Below are positions 1-42,900 of a stretch of 64,000 bases of DNA, in pieces. The notes beneath the pieces were generated by a model. It was not told the DNA's origin, searched no databases, and saw only the letters and a list, made by a program, of their open reading frames with translations. The first letter of the stretch is position 1, and the number at the start of each line of letters is the position of its first letter. The position numbers were made by a program, and so were the translations under genes. The stretch comes from Mimachlamys varia. Its lineage: Eukaryota > Mollusca > Bivalvia > Pectinida > Pectinidae. The stretch covers positions 45,676,401-45,740,400 of the forward strand of contig OX392527.1 in NCBI GenBank assembly GCA_947623455.1, given 5' to 3'.

Positions 1-272
1 CACCACGACCAAGAGTTGGAGGGCTAGTGGTAGCATAATGTCAGACACCTTTACCGTTTGGCCACCACGACCAAGAGTTGGAGGGCTAGTTGGAGGGCTA
101 GTGGTAGCATACTGTCAGACACCTTAACCATTTGGCCACCACGACCAAGAGTTGGAGGGCTAGTGGTAGCAGAATGTCAGACATCTTAACCACTTGGCCA
201 CCACAACCAAGAGCTGGAGGGCTAGTGATAGCAGAATATCAGACACTTTAACCACTTGGACACCACAACCCC
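1..272 (-). repeat. tandemly amplified head of a tRNA-derived SINE
   Basis: About four units of about 62 bp (CCACCACGACCAAGAGTTGG, AGGGCTAGTGGTAGCA, then TCAGACACCTTAACC). They are the tRNA-related end of the SINE family seen complete at 3343-3571. One unit carries an extra TTGGAGGGCTAG. They lie downstream of SMG1 exon 42, in the intron. Confidence 0.85.
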
Positions 273-440
273 TAAAATGATTTGTCATTAAATTAAAGAT
301 AACCATCACAGATTATTTAATAAGAGTATTGATTGATAACACATTCTGGTGAAAGGGTTTATACTATATGCTTTGAGTCTGTCAACACTGCATATCTGAA
401 TAGCCTCTTAACATAAGACTGGTAAGTAACTGTTAACTTA

Positions 441-30600
<30,160 letters not shown>

Positions 30601-30849
30601 CCTTTCAAAAACATTGTAATTTACTTCCTATCATTACGAATCTAAACTGGAAATCAACAGTCCGCCATCTTCCTCCCAAATTTACATAAGTCCGCACTTA
30701 ATAAGTTTCAGATTTATATTAAAAAACCTTTATCATAATATCAGTGTGTATCATTGGCTCATTTGAAAAATAAGTAATTGCAAGCGAAAATTTAAAAAAA
30801 ATAAGATAATAAATATATTTTTTGTTAATATTCACTGCAGTGCTACATC
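30601..30849. promoter_or_regulatory. shared bidirectional promoter region, SMG1 / NOL11
   Basis: These 249 bp separate two divergent start codons and must contain both 5' UTRs and the core promoters. At 30660-30673 the minus strand reads GGAAGATGGCGGAC, a YY1-type AAGATGGCGG element of the kind found near starts of TATA-less housekeeping genes. The rest is A/T-rich with no clear TATA box at a suitable distance. Shared control is inferred from geometry; it is not shown by the sequence alone. Confidence 0.7.
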
Positions 30850-30981
30850 ATGGCCGACTTGGGAGAGCCACTGGAACTCTGCACGTGTTTCCAAGAAAAA
30901 GACTTGTTGTATGTCGATTCAGACGGCCTTGCAGGACATGTCATTATAACATGTAAAACCAACTCCATATTTGTATTCAAG
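30850..30981 (+). CDS. NOL11: NOL11 exon 1
   Basis: 132 nt from ATG, phase 0 out at a GTAAAT donor. It encodes MADLGEPLELCTCFQEKDLL and then HVIITCKTNSIFVFK, the first blade strands. The ATG is in reasonable context (ATCATGG) and is the first in frame. Confidence 0.88.
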
Positions 30982-33900
30982 GTAAATAATTTATACGGAA
31001 AGACGGTACTGTGTCGTTCGTTAATCACCTTGAAGAAGCCACTTTTCAGCCCCCCCCCTTAATTTAGTTTTACTTCGCCCTTATACACGGATGTGTATCA
31101 GGTTTCATATACATAACAAAAGAAGTATTTTAATCTGGGTCTGAAGAACCTTGTAAATTAGTTTGTTATGATACTTATGTCAGAACCAGGCATTTGCTTT
31201 CAATGTCTACTTACTGCAAAATATGGTTGCAGAGTGCATGTGAATTTAATTGTGTTCCAATAAATTTTGTAGTGAAAATACCAAGGAAATAACAGGTTGA
31301 CAATGTAAATTGGTTACCTTTATAATGATGAAATATAACAGAAGCAATTTTGTTAGTCCTGACTTGATAAAAAGGTCACTAGTAGCCTTGGGCTAGTATA
31401 AAGCTTCTAAATTTCACTTGCTCAATTCAAGCTGAAAATTTGGTAGCCCTGGGTGTCGCACTAGTGGATTTTTACACCCCTGGAAGGATTCTGATTCTCT
31501 GATCAGCAAAATATTTGGACGGCTAGCAAGCAACTATAGCCATCCCAATATTTAGCAAATGAGAGAGTCAGAACCCTTTGGACTATACCTCGGTTCAGAC
31601 CTGTGTCTGTTGTTTCTTTCCAGTTTTTCCCTGTTCAATCATTTCAACGGGTTACAGGAAGAGACCACTAAGCATAGGGTATCTTTTACACTATTCTCCA
31701 CTTTTTTGCAAAGCTACTTATATAGACATTAAGGCATTTAGCACTATGGCAGATTGCCTGATTTTCCTCTGGCCCTGAAACCAGTTTAAGACGTTTTGAC
31801 GGATAAGATATGAAAACATGAAATTCTCTAACATTGTATAAATGTCACAACGTTTAACAAATACCTTGCATTTATAAATACAATTTGCATATGGCTGATT
31901 CATCCAGAAACTTATTATTACCAACAGCTTCTACAATCTGTCAGTAGAGTCTCACTTTTCAACTGTTAAAATTTTCTGAATTTCAGAAATATTCTTAACA
32001 AGAATTATGTATAACGTTTTCAGTCCGGTCCATATCTTTTCATTTTTGAATGAAGCTGGCCATTTTTTCCTACTTTTTGTGACATTCACGCTTACTGAAT
32101 TGTCTAATTTTGAAAAGCTGGTCAATCCTATCCTATCCTTGTTACCTGGTATATACATTTATATTATAAGTAAGTCTTGCACATTGTATTTTCCCTGTTG
32201 CACATTTTTATATATTATTTATGTTTACAGTTAGATGACCAGAAGGCAGTCCACAGCTGGTCAGTAAGGAGGGGACTACACATCACCAGTCCGGCCAGGT
32301 GGACCAATGGAAATAGTTACATTACAGTCATCAATAAACAAGTAAGTTCAACTACTCATGAATCTTACTACTCATTGATAAATATCTAGATTTTTAGCCA
32401 GCTCAAAAGAAGTTTTCTTCTTTTTTTGGGGGGGGGGGGGTCCTGGCATTAATATAATTCATAGCCTGGTTTGGTTCTACAAAGACATTTTTTGCAAATC
32501 TCGACCTGTCTATAAAGGCAACCTGTCTATGGTGACCATTTTTCGGTCTCCCCTTGAGCGGTCTTTATAAGTAATAAGGGAAAAGCATTTGAAAATTCCG
32601 GAGGAAGATAAGTTGACAATATCTGGGGTTATTAATTGGGTGGGGGGTGGGGGTTGAAATTTAAAAAATTTAGTAAGACATATATTCTGTTTGTATACAG
32701 TGTGTTAGGTTCATTAAATTAAATTTTGTTTATGTTTTTCTTTTACAATTTTACAGAATATTCACACCTGGAATAAAGACGACTTAAGTTTTGAAAAGTC
32801 AACAAAAAAACATGTAAGTTTTAAGAAAATGTGAAAATCATTGTCATTCTCTCCTAACGACGACAGTTATTGCTTATTTTCATAATCACATTAGATTAGA
32901 ACCACTTTCATGTTGCTCAAATTTTTGTTTCTAATGACTCATTATTCAAGTCTGTAAACCTGAAAAAATATGCTGTACTGTGTTTATGTTTCTGTATGAC
33001 ATGAAACTTCCTACATTCCATGACAATCCTTATAAACATTTTCAGCAGTTGTTAAGATATAATGAGTACCAGGTTACAAATTGCAGATAATTTTGCTTCA
33101 GCTCAAATTCCCTCTACATGAAATTCTAACGACAGAAGGATGGGACCCAGTGGCAGTGTGTACAGATGGAACTGTGGACTTTGTTGATAGCATAAAGAGC
33201 TCCCACAAGAGAACAAAATCTGATGCTGACCAGAACACAATTTTCTCCTGTGGAATCACAAGCACAAATAATGCTGTCTGTGTCACTTGTTTGTCAGAGC
33301 AAAAGGTAAAATGTCATCAGGCCTGAACTTATTCACCCCTGAAGTTTCATAATGAACCATTCCAACCTTTGAATTGGCTGAGTTCAAATGTGTCTTCAGG
33401 GTTGAATGAGGTAAAGAAATATTTTATGCAGTAATACTTCTGACAGCTTTCCTGTGAATCTTTAGAGTTAATCTTAGACCAGTGCTGTCGTAGTGTAAAT
33501 CTAATCAAAAATATATAACAAAATGGAAACATTCCCCTGCGTACCAATGCTAGGGGTGTCATAGTAAACCAAAGTTTGTAAACTTCAGTTCAGTTTGCAG
33601 TTTGCTGCAAAGGCATGAACTATTTTTGTTTCATCTCGAACGATTTACACCCTTGGCTATTTACTCTACGTTGTCACACATGAAAATCACAACTACAGTG
33701 AAACCACACTTTCTCGAACCCTGTTAACTCGTATACCCCTCATTCGTCGAACAGTTTGTTTGGTCCCGACCAAGTTCATACATATTCAACCAACCTCGGA
33801 TTTCTCAAATACCTTGTATTCCTCTAACTATTGATCAAGTCCCAACAAGTTTGAGCAAGTGGGGTTTTACTGTATATTGTTTAGATATGATATGGCAAAA

Positions 33901-36900
33901 CAAAAATTGGCAGTGTGGGATTATATTGATTTTCTAAATATGGATGGAGTTCTGGACAAAACAGTTCATGTACAAAATATGAAATATAAAGTTTAAAATT
34001 TTGCCTGACAGAATCAAAATAACAGAAAACTGATAGAAAAAAATGATAAACAAATTACCGAATTGAAAAAAAATCTGAACACTGACCCCCGTAACCAATA
34101 CAGAAATTTTTGGAGAGTTAGACCATAAGCACATGAATAATTTATTTGACCGTATTACGAAGATTTCACCTGTTCCAAGCATCTGTTATAGCAAGTTTTG
34201 TTTAGGTAAGTGGATACTGATATCAGTGCCCACATTTACTCTTCCTTTTGCATACTGTCTAGATCTATGGCTGTTTGAGGGTGGTGGCTAGATAAAAAAA
34301 ATATCAGTAGTGAAAAATATCCTACTTCTGGTCTTTAGTAAAGGTTGAATGTGATTGTCACAATTACCAAAATCTAGAAATCGCAATCAGGAAACTAATT
34401 AGCATTAGATCATTCATTAATACCAAAGATTTCTGTGTTTGTCTTTATTAAAATCAGTTTTAGTGTGCCTTCTGATTTATAACATTCCTTTATCATTAAG
34501 GTTTGTTGGTCACCTGAGAATTGCTGTTATGACAAATATTGTACAGTATAACCTGTCTAAACCAAATATCACTGGGACCGAATTATTTGGTCGGTTTACA
34601 CAGGTGTCCTGATTATAGAGGTCGGATGGTGGGAATATTGAAAACTGATTTAAATACAACTGTAAAACAAACAAAAACTGAGGGATGCAAATTTACTGAT
34701 AACCGAATATATTCCAGAAGAGGAAAAATTTATGGCATTCCTCTTTTTGACATGTGTTTTCAGTAATTCACCCATGTACAATCACAAAAATGCTGATGCA
34801 TAAAGCCATTTAATCACACAATGATCAATTGATACAATGGTATTTTCTGATATATCCTTTTGATTTCAAAAATAAAACACTGTTTGTTGGAATTTCTTGC
34901 TGATTTTTGGGATCGATCCCGAACATTTATACAAAAACTGTGCTACTATAAGAATATGATTTTCGGGATCGATCCCAAAAATTTGCAAGAAGTCCTTTCT
35001 TGGGATCGATCCCGAAAATTATTCTGAAAAAAAATGTGCTACAATAAGAATATGATTTTCGGGATCGATCCCAAAAATAAGGAAGAAGTGCTTTTTTGGG
35101 ATCGATCCCGAAAATTATTCTGCAAAAAAGAACTGTGCAACAATAAGAATATGATTTTCGGGATCGATCCCAAAAATAAGCAAAAAGTCTGTTTTCGGGA
35201 TTTATTCCAAATATCTGAAAAAAAAACTGTGGTACAGTGAAAATGTGATTTTTGGGATCGTTCCTGAAAATTTTATTTCCTTAAAGGATTTGTGCAACGA
35301 AAAGTGAAAATTTTATGTTTGGTAAAAGTCATGTTTTAAAACCATATTCAAACACCCAATCTTTGCTTGCAAGCGTGGTCTGGTTACTTTGTGTAGACAC
35401 AATTATAAGGTCGGTTACGCCGACCTCTAAATTATGCATATACGTACAATATACTTTTTAAAACGAAAGTCCATGCATACTTTTAATTTGTATTGGCAAA
35501 AATGGTGTTTTGTGGGGCATTTGAATGCTAATTTCGTTCGTCATCCCGAAGAATACAGTAGTCAAGAGATGGACACCCTGTCGAAACATTACAAATCATG
35601 GGCGTGCCATTCACAGGGGATTAGTGATCTAACACAAACGTGACACTAATTAGTTGATTGGTCAGTGAATTCACCTCGATAAGACAGGTGGATGGTAACA
35701 TTTTACCTTTATACTGCTACATATATACTGACATCAGTCAGGACGACGAAACCTGTACCAGAGTCATAAAAACGATACATATGTACAATGTACACCAGGC
35801 AACCAAATTTATATGTATACCAATTTGACGAAAATAACAAGAATTAATGTTTATCTCCAAATTATTTTTGCATTTTACGGTACTTGTAGAACATGTATGT
35901 AATCGGGGCCTAATTTTTACTTGTTCTGTGAATCCGAAAAGAAGATGGAATGTAAATCCAACATTATTTTAATATATTAAGTGTTCAGTTGTATCACGGA
36001 ATTGGATTGGATTAGATTTTGCTATCTAGGTCCTTGGTTGTATGTTTATATGTGGGTTATAGAAAGCAAATAACCGAATTATAACTTTTAAGGAATTCTT
36101 TTATTTATTTATTTTTTGGTGGGGAGGTGACGATCGGAACGTCCAGAGTGTCTATATCCAAGTTACATTAATAAACTTTTTTTTAATATTAACATTAATG
36201 TGAGCTTTTAGATATTTCATAAATTCTTCATCTTCATCTTTGCTAGTTACCTAATGCAAATAACCCCCCGAGGTCATCACAGGTGTGAAATGACTTACCT
36301 GTGATATCAAAGGGATGCGCGGCAAGTGGAGGTAAAAAGACAATCGGTACATGCAATTATAATATTATAAACCCTGTCAAATTATCTCAGATAATAATTA
36401 AATGTACATTGCTATGAACATTATTACGCCCAATATACATATGTTTTGTATTCAGTGGAAAAAATATGAATTATCCCACGTAGAGACCGACACTGGAATA
36501 CTATCGAAAGTCCAGTTTTTCTGAGACAAATCTAAGATGGGAATGTTCCATAACACATTTAAAATAATCACATCTTAAAACTGTTTGTATTTCTGAGCTG
36601 ACGTAAAATAAATGAAAATAAGAACTTTCGTATTAACATTTATCTACTGTGATACCAACCTTGTAATTAATTCCGTAAAAAGACATGATACATATTATTA
36701 TAAATGTTGTGAGTTCCTCTGCTTCCTTGGGTATAAAAGGCACTCAACTGGTCTGACTGGCTCTCATTGTTGATATGAAAGCACATGCGACACCTCTATA
36801 GGCCTAACCAGCCATTAAAATGGAATATAGTAAAGGAATTGCTGATGCAAAGGAAACAGTTATGTACACCAAAATGTGCATTGCAACTCTTGAAGGCACT

Positions 36901-39900
36901 TTAATTTGCAATTGGTCTCCTAATTGCTACTTCATTTCACTGTCAATTATTCAGCATTGCCGAAATCATGCATTTCTGTTGTTAGGGCCGTTAGGTATTC
37001 TTTTATGTATCTGAAAAAATGAAATCAGACTTTAGTTTAAACGTACGTGTTTACTGGGTAAATAACACCTAGCAATGCATGAACAAAATAAGCACAGCAT
37101 TACAAAGTTTTGATTAAATGTTGCATATTTAACATGATAGATATTTATACTGTTATGCAAATGAATTAAGAGGAGAATATTCAAACTTTCTTAGGACTTC
37201 AGAACATCATACATGTACGTTGTTGGGAACCTAATACAAGATATTGTTGTGTGTGTGTGTTACGTCATCTTTGACAAAGCTTTTTAGTACTATTGTGTTT
37301 TAGTGCAGTATGAATATGGCATATACATGTATGCTTACATATTGTGATCGCCATCCTATTTTCTTTGTAACACACAAACTTGCAGAATGTACCCAAAAAT
37401 GATGACATGATTGAGAAAACACATAGGTTATAAGCTGTCACTAGCTTAATACTCAATTTAATTTTTACTGAAACACTGATGTCAAAACATTGACATATTT
37501 GTATTTAGCTATGATCAAGATTCACAATAGACATTAATACAAATTCTTACCATTAGCAATTACATAAAGAGTAACACAGGTTAGACATGTAATTGCATGA
37601 ACTTATAATTTTGATATGTATATATTTTATATACCTTTGGATGTTGTTAGTCCTGGCTTATCAATTTTTGGATTTCCTCAATATCCGTATCTTCCAAATG
37701 TATATATATATGTCAATCTTGTTGATACTATGCGAGTTATCTAAACTGTTTCCAGCATTTCATCTCTGAATGACTAATCTGATCAGTAAAAAGACATTGT
37801 CAGTGTGGAAGGTGTATATTCCCAAAATGTGTAGCCACTGAACCAGACTTTCCTGCAAGATGTTGTTTTAGCACACAGGCTAGAGGCTTCCATGCATCCA
37901 ATTCCTTTCTCTTGTAAAGAGACCAAAAAAGGTCCCTTTGAAATTGAAAATGAAGAGGCCTGGTATGCTTCTAGATGTTGTTCAGATTTGGGGTCATCAA
38001 ATTTTTGATGTTGGAAACGCTTATGATTTCCTTTTCTTCAGGTTACATGTATAAGTCTAAAAGTTGCATCAGTTATAATTCAAGGTGTCTGTTATTTTGC
38101 GAAATGTAGCATCTATAGTTGCTTAAAATATGGCCGACCATCAGAAATGAAAGATGAACCTGTACAAAGATAACTTTGGGCATTCAATAGAAATTACATA
38201 AATTGTAATGACTGGTAGAACTTGTGTTCTGTCTTGTACATTATAACAGATTTATATTTTTTTCTAACAAGATTTGAAATGCAATATATTGCCCTGATTA
38301 TGATTTTTTTACTTTGTCTGTTCGAAAAAGGAGGGGCTTATGTTGTCAACCCGTGTCAACATAGCCAATGTTAAAATGTGTTGACAAAGTTTGGAAACAT
38401 TCTGTAAATCATTCAATATTTGTACTATAAAGTTGTAATTTGGTATTTTGGACTTTAATTAAGGGACACAAGAATGTAATATATGGAATGAAAGAGGATT
38501 TTTTTTCCAGAAAAAAAGATAAACAAGTTTTTTTTAACTTTCCAAGGCTCAAATCCAAGGTTAAAGTTTTTTTTTACATTACTGTGCTGAAAATGCAAAT
38601 AAATAATTTTTATTTTAACGTAATGTGTATGTGTACTTAAATGAGCTTGTTTGTCAGCTGTACATGACGGTCCCTCTACAGATTGTGTAGAAAAGTGTCC
38701 TCAAGAACTGCTTAATGGATTTCAATGACACCACAGATCAGTTGTTTCTGAAACTGTTACATATGGGAAAACAAAGCAGATTTCTGATTGGTCAAAATTA
38801 AAATGTTGTCTGATTAAGCTGAAAATTGACAATATTATTATTGTTATATTAATTACACCTAAACAGTATATATAAAAATATGATGTGAACCTTTGGATAT
38901 GCACTTATTCAAGATAAAACTGTGTTCAGATTTTGTTTTATGACCCCATCATTGTTAATAGTACATATTGCTAATCATTATACTACTACATATGTACATG
39001 CAAAAATTGAATGATATTTAGCTGAGAATGAAAAAAAAATCCAAAAATATCATTTATAGGGTGATGGGGTAGCACAGTGGTTTGTGGGTTGGATTCTCTG
39101 ATCGGACATGAAAGGGTATGGGGTAACCTGCTGGATCCATAGGTTTTCTCAATGAACTTTGCTGTCCTTCCACTATAAAGAGCCCTTGTGGCTTGTGCTA
39201 ATATCTGAGCCAACAAGAGTGGTCTAAGTAAGGTAATCTCTTTATAATTGTTGTGAAAAAATAAAGTTTACATTTCACAAATTTTACAAAAAAATCATTT
39301 TCTTGAATAAACTAATATAGTAAATTTTGCCCCTTCCCCACTAGGGAATGTGAATTACAGAGGACATAAAATTCACAATTTTGATAAAACACCTTAAAAC
39401 CAATCGACCTATGAAGATGATTTGATTCCAGCACATCATCTGGGTCAAAAGAAGGTTGTTGAGATTTTAAACAATTTAACCAAATTTCTTTTATGATCTC
39501 CCAACGCTTTGTTGTTATTACATCTTTGCCCATGTATACATGACCACAACACCAAGGTTTGTGTCACATGTCCCCATTTTGATATACAATGTAGCACATA
39601 TTGTATCCAGACTCTGTATTTAGGTAATTATTGTCCACTTTTCAATCTTTATCTTTTAAATAACACTATCCAGCCATTCTCATATTTATGCAGCCGGTCA
39701 GCGCAGACACTCCTATCTGATCAAATTTATCCTTAATCCCAGCATACTCTCTAGCTGTCCCACAACATGGATCCAATATGGCGGTCTGTAAAAGGTTTTC
39801 GTTTCAGATGTTCAATAAATTGTAAATAGACATAACTGTAACCAGTTACACTGCATTTCATTAGTAAAATACATCATTACGGATTCCTAGTGGCATCATA

Positions 39901-42900
39901 GTGTGAAAAACTTGTAAATAAAAACATTTACTCGCATCGTTTTGCAGATTATATGACAGAACCGTTTTGGTTATTTCTGGAAATGTCATTTCTTTTTCCA
40001 TTATTAGATTTTTCCAAGTTAGGACATCTGAAATGTTCCGATTAAAGTAATACACTATTAGACTTGGGTTCGAACACAGGACCTTCGGAACTGTAGACGG
40101 ATGCTCAACCAATTGAGCTATCTTGTCGCTGACGATCAACCCAGTCTAGATCAGCTACATATTTATAAGAATTTGGAGGATGATACATCAAGTATTTCTC
40201 AAGAAATAGTGATAACGATCATTTGTCAAAATCTAAGATGGCCACCTGTCGGCCATTTTGTTTTATGATCCGTCCCATAATCAAAAGGGTACAGCTAAGA
40301 GGAATCTCTCAGTAAAATTTGAGAATAAAAATTCTTGAAAGAGCGGGAAGAAACTTTCATTGTCGAAATTTAAGATTACCGCTGGTCAGCCAATTGTTTT
40401 TATTCTGATACAGGGACAAAGAGGCAATCTACTGATGAAATTTGAAAAAAAAAAATCCATAAAATTCACCTTTTCATGAAATAGAAATAACTTACTTTCA
40501 TTGTCAAAATCCCAGGTTGCCACCTGTCAGCCATTTTTTTTTTATCATTCCCTAAATCAAAAGATGACTAGAATAAGAAATTATACAAAAAATTGTTTGG
40601 ACTGACCATGATGGACAGAGGGCAATTTGATATGCCAATGATGATGGTGGGCTGAAATGCAGGAATTCATCAATTGTTTGGAAATGTTTGCATGTCAATA
40701 AATAATTACAACTCATGCTACTTGAGTTTGCTATCTACAAAGTAAACAGATAATCATATTTTATTTCATTTTACCTCATGTGGAAAACGGGAACACAGCT
40801 GTGACATGTACACGTGTACCCGTTATACTCACTAGGTGTGGTGTCTGTTCCTAAGTAATTCCTTCCATGGCTTGATCAAAATAGTTGGTAGTCTCTCACA
40901 GTTTGACAGTGGGTAATGATCATATTGAAGCACAAAATTTCCTTGCATTGATACAAAATACAAAATTACCCACTTCTAAAATCTGTGCTATGTACATTGC
41001 CTCTTCTTCAAAGCTATATACTCTAGTTCACATAGAAGACATGACATTAAGCTTATCAGCTTCTTGAGCCGGGATAGAATATCACTGATAAAACTTTATA
41101 CACTGTACCATACGAAATTGATAAATAAACAAGAGGGATGGTTTCACTGCTGACCACCACATGCCCCCCTCCTCTTGTGTTCTGCAGAACCATCAGCTTA
41201 TAGATATTATCAGTGTCTGGACTCACAAGCCCTTTGTAAACTATAGGATTTTAGGTCTGGAGATAAATTATTATGGCCCTATAATCTGGTTGTATATGAT
41301 GGCAATTTTTCTAATTTTGTCATGCACTGTACATGTCAAACAATGACGTTCAATGTTCTAAATGCATATTACTTACGAAGTGTTACCCTCAAAGTCTCTT
41401 GGATACAAATAACAAAACTCAAAATGTTGTGTTAAAGGACGACCTAGTTTAAAATCCCACCCGACAGCAATAAAGGAGGGGGAGGAGGGAGGCAGGGCTT
41501 ATCTACAGCATGGGTTGCTAGGTCCACATATTTACCACACATTAATAATAGGAGGGTGTAAATATTTGATATGAAAACTCTGCAAAAAGCATTCATGAAT
41601 GGGGTAAAATTAAAGTTAATATCTCCTTTGATCTCTCAGAATGACTCTACTAAACTTATGATAAGGTGCTGTTGTATTAGTCCTCAAGGGTTAGACGTGT
41701 ACATACCTCAAGGCCTGATCTGGGACTGACTTATAATATGGGTGCAGTCTAATATCATTTCACATCGTTATCAGGTGACAAATTGGTAGGATATACAGCT
41801 CAGCATCACCCCAACAGGTACGATAAAGGTCGAGATTCAGTGCAATTTGAGTATCTTGGTGTTATCTGGACCATTGACAGTATCAATTAATTTTGTCCAG
41901 GCAGAGCTACACCGCTAGCTCCCTAAGGTCTAGTTTACACTGAAGGGGAAACACACACATGTGCCTGCAGTGCTCTACAGTGTAGTGTTGGGACAAGCTA
42001 TAAGCCATGAATGTGTTTGTTTACAAATACCTCTGTCTTGCTACACAGGTAGATTTGAACACAAGAAACTAAATAAATTGCATTGCTTGAAGTAATCAAA
42101 TTTTAAGATTTAAATGAAGAATTGATGAAAATATAAGACAAAGTTATTTATATAATTCATACCAAATGTGGTTTACACAATTTATAATCAGTATCACTGA
42201 CACATTAATTACTGTACATTAATTCATTCCATACTATAAATATTCCAAGCATTTTGCATCAGAAAAATTGTATCACAATTGGAAATTATAATTTGAAATA
42301 TATATAAAAATAAAAATGTTTTTTGGGCATATCATAGTATAATTTGTAAATCAAAAATACAATCTGTCCAACCCAGATGTCAACAGGACCGATCTTTGTG
42401 GTGGTCTGTAGTTTGCTCATGGTATGCAAATTTCAATATTTGAAATATAAGCGTTTCCATAAAAGTATACACCAATGAAACGATTTATACATAATAATTA
42501 ATTATTTACAACAAAGAAAAAAAGGATAGTTATGACGAGTTGTTATGGTGGATTTAGCTGCTTCACATTCTCGAAAACATTAAAATAATGAATTAATAAG
42601 GTCTAAGAAATGTTCAATTTCTTTCCAACGAAATATTCAATTTGATGGTCGTTTGCCTAGTGCAATTTGGGATAAGAATAAACAGGTTGTTTTTAGAAAG
42701 AATCATAATAAGAATTAGACAATGGTTTTGTCCAGTTAAACAACAATACCAATCACTGGAATAAATTTCCCAATACACATTTGTATGTCTCCACAAGATT
42801 TTTAAAATTTGAAGTCGAAATCACAAGAATAATTCTACAGTCTCAATATGTATTTCAAATGTAACTGTATAATCAAAAGCTTATGAAAAAAATACATCGA

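Noticed and set aside
32480..32580. Another pogo-like MITE (CCTGTCTATAAAGG words), also 34541-34620 and 42355-42425
   Set aside because: Only one diverged terminus can be matched in each case, so ends and orientation cannot be defined.
36820..37014. 64-codon ORF after the TATA-like site
   Set aside because: Length is at chance level, no family, no splice sites or conserved context.
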